A DNA stretch of 64,000 bases from an uncultured Eubacteriales bacterium (GTDB lineage: Bacteria; Bacillota; Clostridia; Oscillospirales; CAG-272): contig CATYXQ010000001.1 of NCBI GenBank assembly GCA_958414825.1, positions 22,613-86,612 of the forward strand, read 5' to 3'. Positions within the stretch are counted from its first letter, which is position 1, and every line of letters begins with the position of its first letter. Of this stretch, positions 1-9,723 are shown one piece after another. The translations under genes and the position numbers were made by a program. The notes beneath the pieces are model-generated. The model ran no database searches, was not told where the DNA came from, and saw only the letters and a program-made list of their open reading frames with translations.

Positions 1-107
1 AGCACGTCGGGACTGGCTTTGCCCGCGCGAATCGTACCGAGATTCTGCCGAAGCGAAGCGATGGTTTTCTGCATTTTGCCCTCATATTCTTTGGTATCAA
101 GTTTCAT
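1..107 (-). CDS. frr: Ribosome recycling factor, N-terminal part
   Basis: Only the first 35 or so codons lie in the window; the gene runs off the left edge. The translated start (MKLDTKEYEGKMQKT, then RAGKASPDVL) matches the N-terminal helix of ribosome recycling factor, which with EF-G splits post-termination ribosomes. The ATG ends at 107 and is preceded by a strong GGAGG site in the 18-bp gap after pyrH, so it is translated from the pyrH transcript. pyrH-frr is the usual order in Firmicutes. Confidence 0.93.
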   Translation of the reverse strand, partial: MKLDTKEYEGKMQKTIASLRQNLGTIRAGKASPDV

Positions 108-125
108 GGTGTCTACCTCCAAATT

Positions 126-842
126 TTACTTTACAATCGTACCGATCTCCTCACCCATGACAGCTTTATAAATGTTGTCCGGATCGTCGAGACCGAATAC
201 AAGTATCGGTATGTGATTGTCCATGCAAAAGGACGTTGCCGTGGAATCCATAGCCGCAAGTCCGCGCGACAGGATTTCCTGATATGTAATTTGATCAATT
301 TTAGTTGCGCTTGCATCTTTGCGCGGATCGGCAGTATAGACGCCGTCAATATTCTTAGCCAGCAGCACAACGTCCGCATTGATCTCCGCCGCGCGAAGCA
401 CCGCCGCAGTATCGGTTGAGAAATAAGGCGATCCCAGCCCGCAGCCAAAAATCGTAACCCTGCCCTTTTCCAAATGACGGACAGCGCGATTGCGGATATA
501 CGGCTCAGCCATCGCTTTCATTTCTACAGCCGTCATGACGCGCGTTGTCACGCCCACATGTTCAAACGCATCCTGAAGCGCAAGCGAATTGATAACCGTA
601 GCCAGCATCCCCATATGATCGGCGCGCACGCGATCCATATTTACGCCCTGCCGTCCGCGCCAGATGTTGCCTGCGCCGACCACAACGCCGACCTCGACGC
701 CAACATCCACGCACTTTTTGATGACCACCGCAATCTCTCCGATAAAATCGTGATTGAAAATACCGTCCGCGTCCTTGGCCAGCGCCTCGCCGGACAGCTT
801 GAGAAGCACACGTTTGTATTTTGGTTTCTCTGTATATAACAT
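126..842 (-). CDS. pyrH: UMP kinase
   Basis: Bacterial UMP kinase of the amino-acid-kinase fold, a cytoplasmic hexamer that phosphorylates UMP to UDP in pyrimidine nucleotide synthesis. The 238-residue length is normal. Visible family motifs are KLSGEAL near residue 15 (phosphate loop), GAGNIWRG near 56, the DHMGMLAT stretch in the 70s, and GSPYFSTDTAA near 137. The ATG at 842 has an AAAGGTG site upstream. It has its own promoter-like element in the gap after polC and is followed 18 bp later by frr. Elsewhere it follows tsf; here it follows polC. Confidence 0.97.
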   Translation of the reverse strand: MLYTEKPKYKRVLLKLSGEALAKDADGIFNHDFIGEIAVVIKKCVDVGVEVGVVVGAGNIWRGRQGVNMDRVRADHMGMLATVINSLALQDAFEHVGVTTRVMTAVEMKAMAEPYIRNRAVRHLEKGRVTIFGCGLGSPYFSTDTAAVLRAAEINADVVLLAKNIDGVYTADPRKDASATKIDQITYQEILSRGLAAMDSTATSFCMDNHIPILVFGLDDPDNIYKAVMGEEIGTIVK

Positions 843-885
843 TTTTCTGAAAACACCTTTCCGACCTATCTTTTCTAACGTTTCT

Positions 886-914
886 ATTTTATACTAAAAT
901 GCGGGTTTTGTAAA
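886..914 (-). promoter_or_regulatory. Promoter for pyrH-frr
   Basis: On the minus strand TTTACA (909-914) and TAAAAT (886-891) are separated by 17 bp, about 45 bp before the pyrH start. It fits sigma-A spacing with one mismatch in each box; an overlapping TATAAA gives a 15-bp spacer. It lies in the 93-bp gap between polC and pyrH. Confidence 0.55.
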
Positions 915-935
915 CCATTTTTGAAGAAAAAGACG

Positions 936-3900
936 TCAAAAGAAAGAAAACTGATTGGTTTCGTTCAGATTGTCCAAAACGCTGTTGCGAGTTAAAATTT
1001 CAACCACGCTTTTATTTAACTGCGCGCGCTCACGAAGTTCCTCAATGGAAAAAAACTCGCCCTCACCGCGCGCCTCTACAATTTTCTGCGCCGCCGTCTC
1101 TCCAAGCCCCCCAAGCGACGCAAACGGAAGCCGTATCTTTCCGTTTTCCGGCAAGAATGCCGCAGCATCCGATTTGTATAAATCCACCGGCAAAAACTGT
1201 ATACCGCGCGCAAGCGCCTCCCGTACAAGCTGCAAAGCCGTGATCATTTCTGCGTCTTTCTGGGTCGCATCCTCCTTGGCGGAAAGTTCATCTATCTTGG
1301 CCGAAACCGCACCGCGCCCCCGCATAACAACTTCACCGTCAAACCCGCCGGGCGCCACGGTAAAGTAGGCGGCGTAAAACTCCATGGGATAATAAATTTT
1401 ATACCATGCCAGACGAATCGCACTCATAACATAAGCCGCAGCATGCGCTTTGGGAAACATGTATTTGATTTTTTTACAGGAAGCGATGTACCATTCCGGC
1501 ACATTGTGCGCCAGCATTTCATCTTCCCATTCAGGCGTCAGTCCCTTACCCTTACGCACGGATTCCATAATTTTAAAGGCAAGACCGTTGTCAAGTCCGT
1601 GCCGAATCAAATACAGCATGATGCCGTCGCGCGTTCCCACAACCTCAGAAATCGTACAGGTGCCCTCGCGAATCAAATCCTGTGCATTGCCAAGCCACAC
1701 GTCGGTGCCGTGTGTCAGCCCCGAAATCTGCAAAAGGTCGGCAAAGTTCTGCGGCTTTGCATCCACCAGCACACTCTGGATAAAACGCGTACCCATTTCA
1801 GGCAGACCAAGCGTTCCAAGCGGGCAGCCGATGTCGTCGGGCGTCACGCCGAGCGGCGCACAGGACAAAAACAGTTCATACGCCGAGCGGTCGTTCATTT
1901 TTACATCCATGACGCTGGTGTTTGTATACTTTTCCAACATCTTGTACTTGGTCGGCATATCGTGTCCGAGCTCGTCAAGTTTCAAAATCGTATCATGCAG
2001 ATACGAAAACTGAAAGTGCGTCGTCACAATATTGGATTTCGGGTCGTCGGCCGGATGCTGCACGGGCGTAAAATCATAAATGCTGTATTCTTTCGGCACA
2101 ACAATAATACCGCCGGGATGCTGTCCGGTCGTGCGTTTTACGCCGACGCAGCCCGCCACAAGGCGATCCACATCCGCCCGACAGAGCGAAATGCCGCGCT
2201 CCTCCAAATACTTGGATACAAAGCCGAACGCGGTCTTGGAAGCCAGCGTGCCGATGGTTCCCGCGCGGAAGACATTCTCACTGCCGAACAGTTCCTCCGT
2301 GTATTTATGTACGCGTCCCTGCACATCGCCTGAAAAGTTCAGGTCAATATCCGGCGACTTGTCCCCATAGAAACCGAGGAACGTCTCAAACGGAATGTCG
2401 TGCCCGTCTCCGTGATAGGGCGCGCCGCAAACCGGGCAGTTTTTATCCGGCAAATCGAAGCCGGAACCGACTGAACCGTCGGTAAAAAATTCGCTGTGCT
2501 TGCATTGCGGGCAGACATAATGCGGCGGCAGCGGGTTGACCTCCGAAATACCGGCCATGGAAGCAACAAAGGACGAACCGACCGAGCCGCGGGAACCTAC
2601 TAAATACCCCTGGCTCTCGCTGTAGGCGACAAGCTTTTGCGCGATCATATAAAGCACCGCAAAACCGTGCTTAATGATCGAATCCAGTTCTTTGGCAAGA
2701 CGCTTTTCCACAATTTCCGGAAGATTCTCGCCGTAAATAGAGCGAGCGCGCTCCCAGCACATGTGTTGCAGATCCTCCTCCGCCCCCTCCATAATCGGCG
2801 TATAGGTGCCTTTTGGGATTGGGCGGATTTCCTCAATCATATCATTGATACGATTGGTATTCGTCACCACAACCTCATAAGCGGTTTCCTTGCCGAGATA
2901 GCTGAACTCCTCCAGCATCTCCTCAGTGGTGCGGTAATACAGACCTATGTCCCGGTCGGCGTCCGAAAATTTGAGACCGGAGAGCAAAATTTTTCGGTAG
3001 ATTTCGTCTTCACGGTTCAAAAAATGCGCGTCGCACGTTGCGACTACCGGTTTACCGAGCTTTTTTCCGAGCGCAACGATCTTTCGGTTCAGATTGCGAA
3101 GTCCCTCGTCATCCGCCGCTTTTCCCTCCGCAATCAGAAAACGATTGTTGCAAATCGGCTGAATTTCCAGATAATCGTAAAACTCGGCGATTTTTTCGAT
3201 TTCATCCTGCGAACGGCCGTCCAGCACCGCGCGGAACAGTTCGCCCGCTTCACAGGCAGAACCAATCAAAAGGCCGTCCCGGTATTGCTCAAGCACCGTC
3301 TTCGGAATACGGGGATTCCGCCGATAATAATCGAGATAGCTCATGGAAATGAGCTTATAGAGATTTTTTAAACCGGTCGCATTTTTCACAAGCAGAATCT
3401 GGTGATAAGTGCGAAGCTTTAGGGGATCGGCGCTTTCGCTCATCGCGCCGTTGATGCGCTCAAGATTTGCAATCCCTTCGTTTTTCAATTTCTCCGCCAT
3501 TTTGAAAAAGATATGAGCCAGCATTTCCGCGTCGTCACAGGCACGGTGATGATTAAAATCTCCGAGGCCGTAATACTCCGCAAGTATATCCAACTTATGC
3601 CGTTTCAGTTCAGGGTTGGCAAAGCGCGAAAGCGCAACCGTATCCATATACGGATTGTCAAACGGAATGTGCAATTGTTCTGCGGCGGCACGAATAAAGC
3701 TAATATCAAAATTGGCATTGTGCGCAATCAGCAGACGATCGCCGACAAAATCGAGAAAATCCGGAATGGCTTTCTCTATGCCAGGCGCATCCGCGACCAT
3801 TTCATCGGTAATACCGGTCAATTCGGTAATATTCTGCGGAATCGGCATCCCAGGATTGACGAAAGTATTGTAACGCGCAAGCACCCGTCCGCCCTGAATT

Positions 3901-5318
3901 TTCACCGCGCCGATCTCGGTAATCCCGCAGTTTGCTACTGAAAGTCCCGTTGTTTCAATATCAAATACAATAAATTCATTGTCCAGCGTGGCGTCCTCAA
4001 TATCGCCGTACACCGCGCGCGCGGTATCGTCAACAAAGTACGCCTCCATGCCGTAAATCACCTTGACGCCGCCCTGCTTTTCGGCTGCCAGCATCATCTC
4101 GGGGAAAGACTGAACGTTTCCGTGGTCGGTAATGGCAATAGCCGGATGGCCAAAACGCTTGGCCGTCGCAATAGCGTCAGCAGGATTGATAATTGCATCC
4201 ATCTGCGACATAACACTGTGCAAATGCAGTTCCACTCGCTTTTCGGACGCGTGATCCTCGCGCAGCACTTCCGAAATCTGCGCGATATGCTGTGGCCGCA
4301 TGACATTTTCGTTTGTAAACGTATCCACGCGCAGCCGTCCGTACACGGCATAGCATTTGCCGATTTTGACGTCGGAAACAAAACCGACCTCATCTGTCAA
4401 ATACACGCCCCGCAGGAAAACAGACGAATCACCGTCTGTCAGACCGATACTGACGCTGATTTTATCGCCCCGGCGCGTCTCTCGGGTATCCACCGAAAAG
4501 ACCTTGCCCATAATGAGATGCGTACCGGATGATTTTTGAAGTTTACGCATCGGCGTGGGCGCTGCAAACAAAAATTCCTCGCCGAGCACCTGGCGGCTGT
4601 CCTGCGTATCAAACAACATATAGCCGCTTTTAAAGCGCGTCTCGCCGACTTGCTCGCCCTCAAGCGTCTCACTGTTCAGCGTATCCACCATCGGCAGGCG
4701 CTCAGACTGCTCAGGCGCGCTGTTTGGCTCGGGCGGAGCCTGTTGCTCCGCTGCCAGCGCGCGCGCAATATCCGCATCCAGGCGGCGATAATCGTTCTCA
4801 AAAACCGTTTTGCGAACGCTTTCTATATAAGCCGGATCCTCGCTCGAATGAATTTCCACTTTGAAGTCAAGCGCAAATTCACTTTTGATAATTCCGGCAA
4901 TCACGTCCGCCGTCCGCGCCATATCCAATATGCCGATTCCACCTGCGCCGAATGGAACGCCGATGCGAATGCGCGTCTCTGCAATTTCGATGTCCGCATA
5001 ATGAAAGAATCCCCGGGACACAGTACCGACGCGCTCTGTCTCATTGAGCACCTCGGTCATATAACTTTTGTTGAATTTTTCCGCCGGGTAACGCGGCAGT
5101 ATACGCACCGAATTCAAAGTATGCGCAGCGGCCAGTTCCCCCTCAAGCGCATATAAGAGAGATTTCTCCACAATATCCGGAAAGAATGCGCGCACCTCAA
5201 CCATGCGGCGTTCTCGATCCACGCGAAGCGATACTTCCTGCGCGCATTTCATCACCGCCGCACGATTTTCCGACGAGGGCGTATAGGCCGGAAAATATTC
5301 TGCCAGGGATTTTGCCAT
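936..5318 (-). CDS. polC: DNA polymerase III alpha subunit, PolC type
   Basis: Gram-positive replicative polymerase with built-in proofreading, 1460 residues (Bacillus PolC is about 1437). Order seen: N-terminal domain; OB fold about 260-350; PHP domain beginning about 360 (HLHS) with TDHG near 397; a DEDD-type 3'-5' exonuclease inserted in the PHP domain from about 449 (FDIETTGLS, D453/E455); then the polymerase core with a Cys-rich zinc site (CPQC...CPVC) and the catalytic PDIDLNFSGD motif. The start at 5318 has an AAGGAG site formed over the stop of the preceding lipid kinase gene, so the two are co-transcribed. PolC is usually near rseP/ispG or proS; here it lies just upstream of pyrH. 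Confidence 0.98.
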   Translation of the reverse strand: MAKSLAEYFPAYTPSSENRAAVMKCAQEVSLRVDRERRMVEVRAFFPDIVEKSLLYALEGELAAAHTLNSVRILPRYPAEKFNKSYMTEVLNETERVGTVSRGFFHYADIEIAETRIRIGVPFGAGGIGILDMARTADVIAGIIKSEFALDFKVEIHSSEDPAYIESVRKTVFENDYRRLDADIARALAAEQQAPPEPNSAPEQSERLPMVDTLNSETLEGEQVGETRFKSGYMLFDTQDSRQVLGEEFLFAAPTPMRKLQKSSGTHLIMGKVFSVDTRETRRGDKISVSIGLTDGDSSVFLRGVYLTDEVGFVSDVKIGKCYAVYGRLRVDTFTNENVMRPQHIAQISEVLREDHASEKRVELHLHSVMSQMDAIINPADAIATAKRFGHPAIAITDHGNVQSFPEMMLAAEKQGGVKVIYGMEAYFVDDTARAVYGDIEDATLDNEFIVFDIETTGLSVANCGITEIGAVKIQGGRVLARYNTFVNPGMPIPQNITELTGITDEMVADAPGIEKAIPDFLDFVGDRLLIAHNANFDISFIRAAAEQLHIPFDNPYMDTVALSRFANPELKRHKLDILAEYYGLGDFNHHRACDDAEMLAHIFFKMAEKLKNEGIANLERINGAMSESADPLKLRTYHQILLVKNATGLKNLYKLISMSYLDYYRRNPRIPKTVLEQYRDGLLIGSACEAGELFRAVLDGRSQDEIEKIAEFYDYLEIQPICNNRFLIAEGKAADDEGLRNLNRKIVALGKKLGKPVVATCDAHFLNREDEIYRKILLSGLKFSDADRDIGLYYRTTEEMLEEFSYLGKETAYEVVVTNTNRINDMIEEIRPIPKGTYTPIMEGAEEDLQHMCWERARSIYGENLPEIVEKRLAKELDSIIKHGFAVLYMIAQKLVAYSESQGYLVGSRGSVGSSFVASMAGISEVNPLPPHYVCPQCKHSEFFTDGSVGSGFDLPDKNCPVCGAPYHGDGHDIPFETFLGFYGDKSPDIDLNFSGDVQGRVHKYTEELFGSENVFRAGTIGTLASKTAFGFVSKYLEERGISLCRADVDRLVAGCVGVKRTTGQHPGGIIVVPKEYSIYDFTPVQHPADDPKSNIVTTHFQFSYLHDTILKLDELGHDMPTKYKMLEKYTNTSVMDVKMNDRSAYELFLSCAPLGVTPDDIGCPLGTLGLPEMGTRFIQSVLVDAKPQNFADLLQISGLTHGTDVWLGNAQDLIREGTCTISEVVGTRDGIMLYLIRHGLDNGLAFKIMESVRKGKGLTPEWEDEMLAHNVPEWYIASCKKIKYMFPKAHAAAYVMSAIRLAWYKIYYPMEFYAAYFTVAPGGFDGEVVMRGRGAVSAKIDELSAKEDATQKDAEMITALQLVREALARGIQFLPVDLYKSDAAAFLPENGKIRLPFASLGGLGETAAQKIVEARGEGEFFSIEELRERAQLNKSVVEILTRNSVLDNLNETNQFSFF

Positions 5319-5328
5319 TTTCTGCTCC

Positions 5329-6210
5329 TTACTTCACAAACTGTACGGCACCGTGAAGATTTTTCATTTCTATCGCACTCTCGGTACGCAGATACTCGCC
5401 GTCAAGCGACCAGGCCGTAGGCAAATCGGGAATAATTTCAAGAGAGGACGCTTTAAAAAACTCAAAACGTTTGTTCTCAAAATTGCTGGTCGTCAATGAA
5501 TTAATAATCACATTCAAATCACCGAGCGTCCTCGGCATTTTAATTAAAATCACTTCAAAAAGACCGTCGTTGAGCGATACAATCTTATCGCTCAGCTTCA
5601 CAATTCCGCCGAAAGAAGTAGAATTTGCAATCGCACCAAATACATAATCTCCCTCATAAATTGTATCGTGCGTCATAAATTTCATATGCTGCGGCTTAAT
5701 GCTCTGCAAATCCCGAATACCCTCAAACACATAGGCCGCATGTCCCAGCACGTTCTTAACATCCTGAGACGCAGAATAAGACGCGGCGGTAAACGCGCCG
5801 AATGAAGCGACATAGGTAAAATAGCGATCGCCGAATTTCCCGACGTCAAGCGGACGCGGCATACCGTCGGCAATCGCATGCGCCGCTTTTTTTATATTGG
5901 AAGAAAGACCCATGCTGCTGCCAAAATCATTGGTGCTGCCGCACGGAATATAACCCAGCGGAATCGACACGCCGGCCTTCAGCATACCGCTGATTACCTC
6001 ATTCAGCGTACCGTCACCGCCGCAGCAAACAATCAGATCGTATTCAGCGCCCGCACCTGCAAACTCCGACGCGTCACCGCGCCGATTGGTCACCATAACA
6101 GTCACCGCAAAACCGCCCTCTGCGAAAATGCGGATAACATCCATCAACGCGCCCTTAATGCGCATTTTTCCCGCCACGGGATTGACGATCAGTAAAAGTT
6201 TTTTATGCAT
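5329..6210 (-). CDS. Diacylglycerol/lipid kinase family protein (YegS/DgkB type)
   Basis: 293-residue soluble kinase. The N-terminal NPVAGK motif (residues 10-15) and the GGDGTLNEV nucleotide loop near 65 are diagnostic of the DAGK catalytic domain family, which phosphorylates diacylglycerol or sphingoid lipids; DgkB recycles diacylglycerol in Gram-positives. The C-terminal half (DGLFEVILI, SLDGE) is the usual beta-sandwich lid. The ATG at 6210 follows an AGGAGG site. It has its own promoter and ends 10 bp before polC. The exact lipid substrate cannot be read from the sequence. Confidence 0.9.
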   Translation of the reverse strand: MHKKLLLIVNPVAGKMRIKGALMDVIRIFAEGGFAVTVMVTNRRGDASEFAGAGAEYDLIVCCGGDGTLNEVISGMLKAGVSIPLGYIPCGSTNDFGSSMGLSSNIKKAAHAIADGMPRPLDVGKFGDRYFTYVASFGAFTAASYSASQDVKNVLGHAAYVFEGIRDLQSIKPQHMKFMTHDTIYEGDYVFGAIANSTSFGGIVKLSDKIVSLNDGLFEVILIKMPRTLGDLNVIINSLTTSNFENKRFEFFKASSLEIIPDLPTAWSLDGEYLRTESAIEMKNLHGAVQFVK

Positions 6211-6255
6211 TCCCTATCCGCCTCCTGTATCTACGAGAAATCTGTTATTATTTTT

Positions 6256-6284
6256 ATTTTACCACATTCAACGGGCGGCGGCAA
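6256..6284 (-). promoter_or_regulatory. Promoter for the lipid kinase-polC operon
   Basis: Minus strand TTGCCG (6279-6284), 17-bp spacer, TAAAAT (6256-6261), about 46 bp before the start at 6210. Confidence 0.55.
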
Positions 6285-6344
6285 CCGGAATTTGCATTTT
6301 CAAATAAATTTTCGAAAATAACGCTCAAATCCTTTTTCCCATAT

Positions 6345-6373
6345 AAAAACCGCGTGACAAGCACGCGGTTTTT
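6345..6373 (-). terminator. Rho-independent terminator after the GH2 gene
   Basis: A perfect 12-bp inverted repeat (AAAAACCGCGTG / CACGCGGTTTTT, 5-base loop) lies 11 bp beyond the stop of the GH2 gene; the minus-strand copy ends in a T run. It separates the glycosidase from the lipid kinase. Confidence 0.85.
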
Positions 6374-6384
6374 ATCATCAACTA

Positions 6385-8085
6385 TTAATCTTCGATTACA
6401 GCTTTTCGGGTATTGATCGCACGAATCACATCTACCGGGAACTTCGGTAGGCGATCATAGGTATAAAGGCCGTTAACTTCCTGCTCAACGTCGGTCAGCT
6501 GCGTATAGCAGAACGCGCTGATCGCGCTGTTATCCAGGAGGGCATCCACAAGTCCCTTGTATCTGGCAAGAAACTCCTCTTCGCTCTGCGGTCGATTGCC
6601 ATATCCCCAACCGTGCTCCAGATCGTTCGGATTCCACCAAATGCCGCCGAACTCACTGATAAACGTCGGACAGCCGCCCTGCGGATAATGCGGAAAACGT
6701 ACCGCCTCTCCCTTTTCAAGCGGCAAATAATGCGCACGGAACACAGTCGGATCCTGCTCATAGTCATGCGCATCCAGAATATCAGTCAAATCATCCTGAT
6801 GCGTCCATCCGGAAGCGTCAATATACAATCGGTCGGGGTCGTATGCGCGGGTCATATCGGCAATCATTTTAACGAAATCGCGATTCTGATTCTGCTGTGT
6901 CTCATTTAACGGACACCAGCCGATAATCGCCGGATGGTTGTAATCGCGCCAGAGTACCTCCTGCCACTCGGGCAAAAAGCCGCGCCATGCCTCATAGCGT
7001 GCAATATCCAGTCCCCAGTTTGCATGCTCCCCCCACACGATATAACCCATGCGGTCGCAATGATACAAAAAACGAGGTTCAAAAACCTTTTGATGCAGGC
7101 GCGCGCCGTTAAAGCCCATATCCAGAGAGCGCTGAATATCGGCAATCAGTTCTTCATCGCTCGGCGCAGTGTAAATCCCGTCCGGATAAAATCCCTGGTC
7201 GAGAATCAGACGCTGATAGACTACTTTTCCGTTGATATATGTTTTGCCGTTTTTCCACTCAACTTTCCGCATCCCGAAATAAGAATAAACCTTATCTCCG
7301 TCAAGATCAAGTTCAAGGTCGTACAATTGACCGTCGCCGACGCTCCAAAGATGCAGTTCGGAAAGCCGGATCTCCATCGCTGCCACCTTTCCGGTTACAA
7401 TCGTCTGCGCTTCACCGACACATTTCCCACCGAAAGAAGCCGTGGCACGCAACACTTTTCCGTCCGCATTCTCGCAAACCGCCTCAATAAACAAACTCTG
7501 GTTTTCAAGAGACGGACGGTATTTCGTGCGGTCTATGTAATGATCCGGCACATTTTCCAGCCATACGGTCTGCCAAATGCCGGTCGTTCGCGTATAAGAG
7601 CAGCCAATCGAAGCGAATTTACGGCACTGCTTGCCGCCCGGCTGTCCCTGGCTGCGCAAAAGATCCGTCGCAGAAATCACAATTTTATTCTCTCCGGTAT
7701 GGAGCGCCGCGGTAATGTCCATCATAAAAGACACATACCCGCCGATATGCCGTCCGATATACTGATCGTTTACATAAACCTCGGTCTCAAAATCGCAGGC
7801 GCCGATATTAAGAAGCGTCCGGCGTCCCTTCGCTACCCATGCATCCGAAAGAGTAACCGTGCGCATATACCATACGCACTCCATAAAGTCCGTGTGCGCC
7901 AAACCGGACAGCCTGCTTTCCGGGCAAAACGGAACCTGAATCGTTTCGGAAAACTGTTCTGACTGCCAAAGCTTTCTTTCCTTGCCGCTCCGGCCATGAT
8001 CGATTTCAAACTGCCAAGTGCCGTTCAAATTCATCCATTCCCTGCGTTCCATCTGCGGACGCGGATATTCTGGACGTGGAATCAT
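6385..8085 (-). CDS. Glycoside hydrolase family 2 protein
   Basis: 566 residues from the chosen ATG at 8085, which has an AGAGGAG site 9 bp upstream; a longer frame starting at 8151 lacks one. Typical GH2 layout: N-terminal jelly-roll beginning MNLNGTWQFEI, an Ig-like domain, then a TIM barrel with the catalytic acid/base in CPLNETQ (about E395) and the nucleophile in FISEFGG (about E478). GH2 members are beta-galactosidases, glucuronidases and mannosidases; the exact specificity is not determinable here. No signal peptide, so it should act in the cytoplasm on imported oligosaccharides. It has its own regulated-looking promoter and a terminator. Confidence 0.92.
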   Translation of the reverse strand: MIPRPEYPRPQMERREWMNLNGTWQFEIDHGRSGKERKLWQSEQFSETIQVPFCPESRLSGLAHTDFMECVWYMRTVTLSDAWVAKGRRTLLNIGACDFETEVYVNDQYIGRHIGGYVSFMMDITAALHTGENKIVISATDLLRSQGQPGGKQCRKFASIGCSYTRTTGIWQTVWLENVPDHYIDRTKYRPSLENQSLFIEAVCENADGKVLRATASFGGKCVGEAQTIVTGKVAAMEIRLSELHLWSVGDGQLYDLELDLDGDKVYSYFGMRKVEWKNGKTYINGKVVYQRLILDQGFYPDGIYTAPSDEELIADIQRSLDMGFNGARLHQKVFEPRFLYHCDRMGYIVWGEHANWGLDIARYEAWRGFLPEWQEVLWRDYNHPAIIGWCPLNETQQNQNRDFVKMIADMTRAYDPDRLYIDASGWTHQDDLTDILDAHDYEQDPTVFRAHYLPLEKGEAVRFPHYPQGGCPTFISEFGGIWWNPNDLEHGWGYGNRPQSEEEFLARYKGLVDALLDNSAISAFCYTQLTDVEQEVNGLYTYDRLPKFPVDVIRAINTRKAVIED

Positions 8086-8120
8086 AATACTTTCTCCTCT
8101 GCAACATTTATTGATAGCAC

Positions 8121-8134
8121 CCGTTTGCAAACGG
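8121..8134 (-). promoter_or_regulatory. Palindromic operator of LacI type upstream of GH2
   Basis: CCGTTTGCAAACGG is a perfect 14-bp palindrome with the central CG-containing symmetry seen in LacI/GalR-family operators. It lies about 35 bp upstream of the GH2 start and downstream of the -10 box, where repressor binding would block transcription. No LacI-type gene is in the window. Confidence 0.5.
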
Positions 8135-8167
8135 CTCAAAAGCTTTCGCAAACAGAATTTATATTTA

Positions 8168-8173
8168 TATTAT
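8168..8173 (-). promoter_or_regulatory. -10 box for the GH2 gene
   Basis: A consensus TATAAT on the minus strand about 82 bp before the GH2 start. The -35 position holds only a weak match, in keeping with a regulated promoter. Confidence 0.5.
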
Positions 8174-8408
8174 ACAACCGACAGAAAATTAAGAAAATAC
8201 AAAAAGCTCGCGAGAACTTATATTTTGTATAGTTTTTTACACAAAAGAAGCAGAAGTTTTTCAATCTTTCTTTTTTATAGAGCGTAAACAGTCCGGCAAT
8301 ATACAGTTTTCAAATTATTTTTAAAGCGGTGACCAATAAAGCGCGCAGAAAACGCGGTACGCCAAGCTGCAGTGCACAGGGCGTTCAAAACGCGGACGTT
8401 TGCATATT

Positions 8409-9425
8409 TTACAGCATTTCCTCGATAGTATAGGCGCGAGTATAGGCGCGACCGCCGTTTTGATCGATCAGGGTAACGCGCACATATTTGTCTATCGGAT
8501 CAATTTTGTATAACCCCTCTGTGACACGGTTGCCCTTTCCCTCGCATATACGGCTGCATCTGCGGATTCCGGTTGTGAAAATAATGCTTTCACAAGGCTC
8601 GGCTTCTACGTGCAGCACACCGTCCTCGCACCAAAGCGCCTTTAACAGAGGGCCGGTTGATGCGTAGTACTGTTTTTCGCGAAGCGCCTTTGCAAACGCT
8701 TCATAGCCGATCGATTTTGCCCAGAGCATTGTAAATGCAACAAAGCTGTCGCTCAGCGGATGATCTATAGGCTTGCCGTTATGGTTATCGTCGCTTCCGG
8801 TTACAGCAATCATTTTTCCCTGACGAAGCAGTTCGTCGTAGGCATGGGCGTTGCTCTCGTCGTATCCCGACGCGAGGCAGCTGCCGTTGAAAATTTCCAA
8901 TGCATCCATCCCCTCGTATGCACCGTATTCGTTTAAGGTTTCAAGAGACCAGGTCGGGTGATTATAGGAGACAAAAAAGCCCGCGTCTTTCGCTTTCCGG
9001 ATCATATCGTTAACGCCATGCGGCGTATAACTGCGTACATAGTCCTCCGCATCACCGAAAACCATTTCATCAAAATGGGAGGCCGCGTTTCCTATCATAT
9101 AATTGCTTCTGTGCAGACACACCTGCGTGAGGTTGCTTTTATCCAGCGCAATAAAACAAAGGTGACAGGTTTTCCTAAATCTAAATGGAGTATCCGGCTG
9201 AGATACTTCTACTTCGTAACCGTGAAGCGGAACAAATTCATCGTCAACCAGTTCATCGTGTGCAACAAAAATATCATGATCGGTAAAAGCTACGGCGGCA
9301 TAACCGGCTTTTTTATATACTTCTTTGATTTCAGCAGGCGAAAGCTTTCCATCGGAATAGGTCGTATGACAGTGCAGATTGGTTTTATAAAATTTGCCAT
9401 CCTCGGCAAAAAGATGTTTTTTCAT
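8409..9425 (-). CDS. PHP-domain metal-dependent phosphoesterase
   Basis: 338 residues from ATG 9425, which has an AAAGGA site and a consensus promoter 65 bp upstream; a longer in-frame start at 9569 lies upstream of that promoter and is unlikely. The N-terminal PHP motif HCHTTYSDG (H18, H20) and FTDHD (about 48-52) supply metal ligands; SYNHP and the TGSDDNHNG motif further on complete the site. PHP phosphoesterases hydrolyse phosphomonoesters or phosphodiesters, some on sugars or nucleotides; the substrate is unknown. No signal peptide. It lies between two glycosidase genes, so a link to sugar metabolism is possible but unproven. Confidence 0.85.
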   Translation of the reverse strand: MKKHLFAEDGKFYKTNLHCHTTYSDGKLSPAEIKEVYKKAGYAAVAFTDHDIFVAHDELVDDEFVPLHGYEVEVSQPDTPFRFRKTCHLCFIALDKSNLTQVCLHRSNYMIGNAASHFDEMVFGDAEDYVRSYTPHGVNDMIRKAKDAGFFVSYNHPTWSLETLNEYGAYEGMDALEIFNGSCLASGYDESNAHAYDELLRQGKMIAVTGSDDNHNGKPIDHPLSDSFVAFTMLWAKSIGYEAFAKALREKQYYASTGPLLKALWCEDGVLHVEAEPCESIIFTTGIRRCSRICEGKGNRVTEGLYKIDPIDKYVRVTLIDQNGGRAYTRAYTIEEML

Positions 9426-9489
9426 GACTTTTTTTCCTTTCTGAATGAAAATTCCGCTACGGCATTCAAACTCATTTTGCTCGATATCA

Positions 9490-9518
9490 AGCATAACACG
9501 CCGCTGCTCAAATGTCAA
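9490..9518 (-). promoter_or_regulatory. Promoter for the PHP gene
   Basis: Minus strand TTGACA (9513-9518), 17-bp spacer, TATGCT (9490-9495). It places transcription start near 9483 and supports the ATG at 9425. Confidence 0.7.
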
Positions 9519-9723
9519 GAATTCAGCGCGTCTGCGCAAAGCGACAGATCTGTTTATCCGACTTCGCATAAAAATTGCATTTCAACTGTTCTGCAAAAAA
9601 TTTTTCATATTCTTCGAAAACTTTTAAAAAACGCTTGATTTTTTCTATTCTTTCGTGCATATTTAATTAAGGAAAGAAAATATTTCCGCTGTCCTTTACG
9701 GAAAGCGTACAGAGGAGAAACAA

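Larger units (their letters stand above)
8086..8408. other. Intergenic region upstream of the GH2 gene
   Basis: A 323-bp non-coding stretch between the PHP gene stop and the GH2 start. The first 90 bp hold the GH2 RBS, palindrome and -10 box. In the remainder (8174-8408) I see no gene, clear terminator or RNA structure. Confidence 0.6.
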
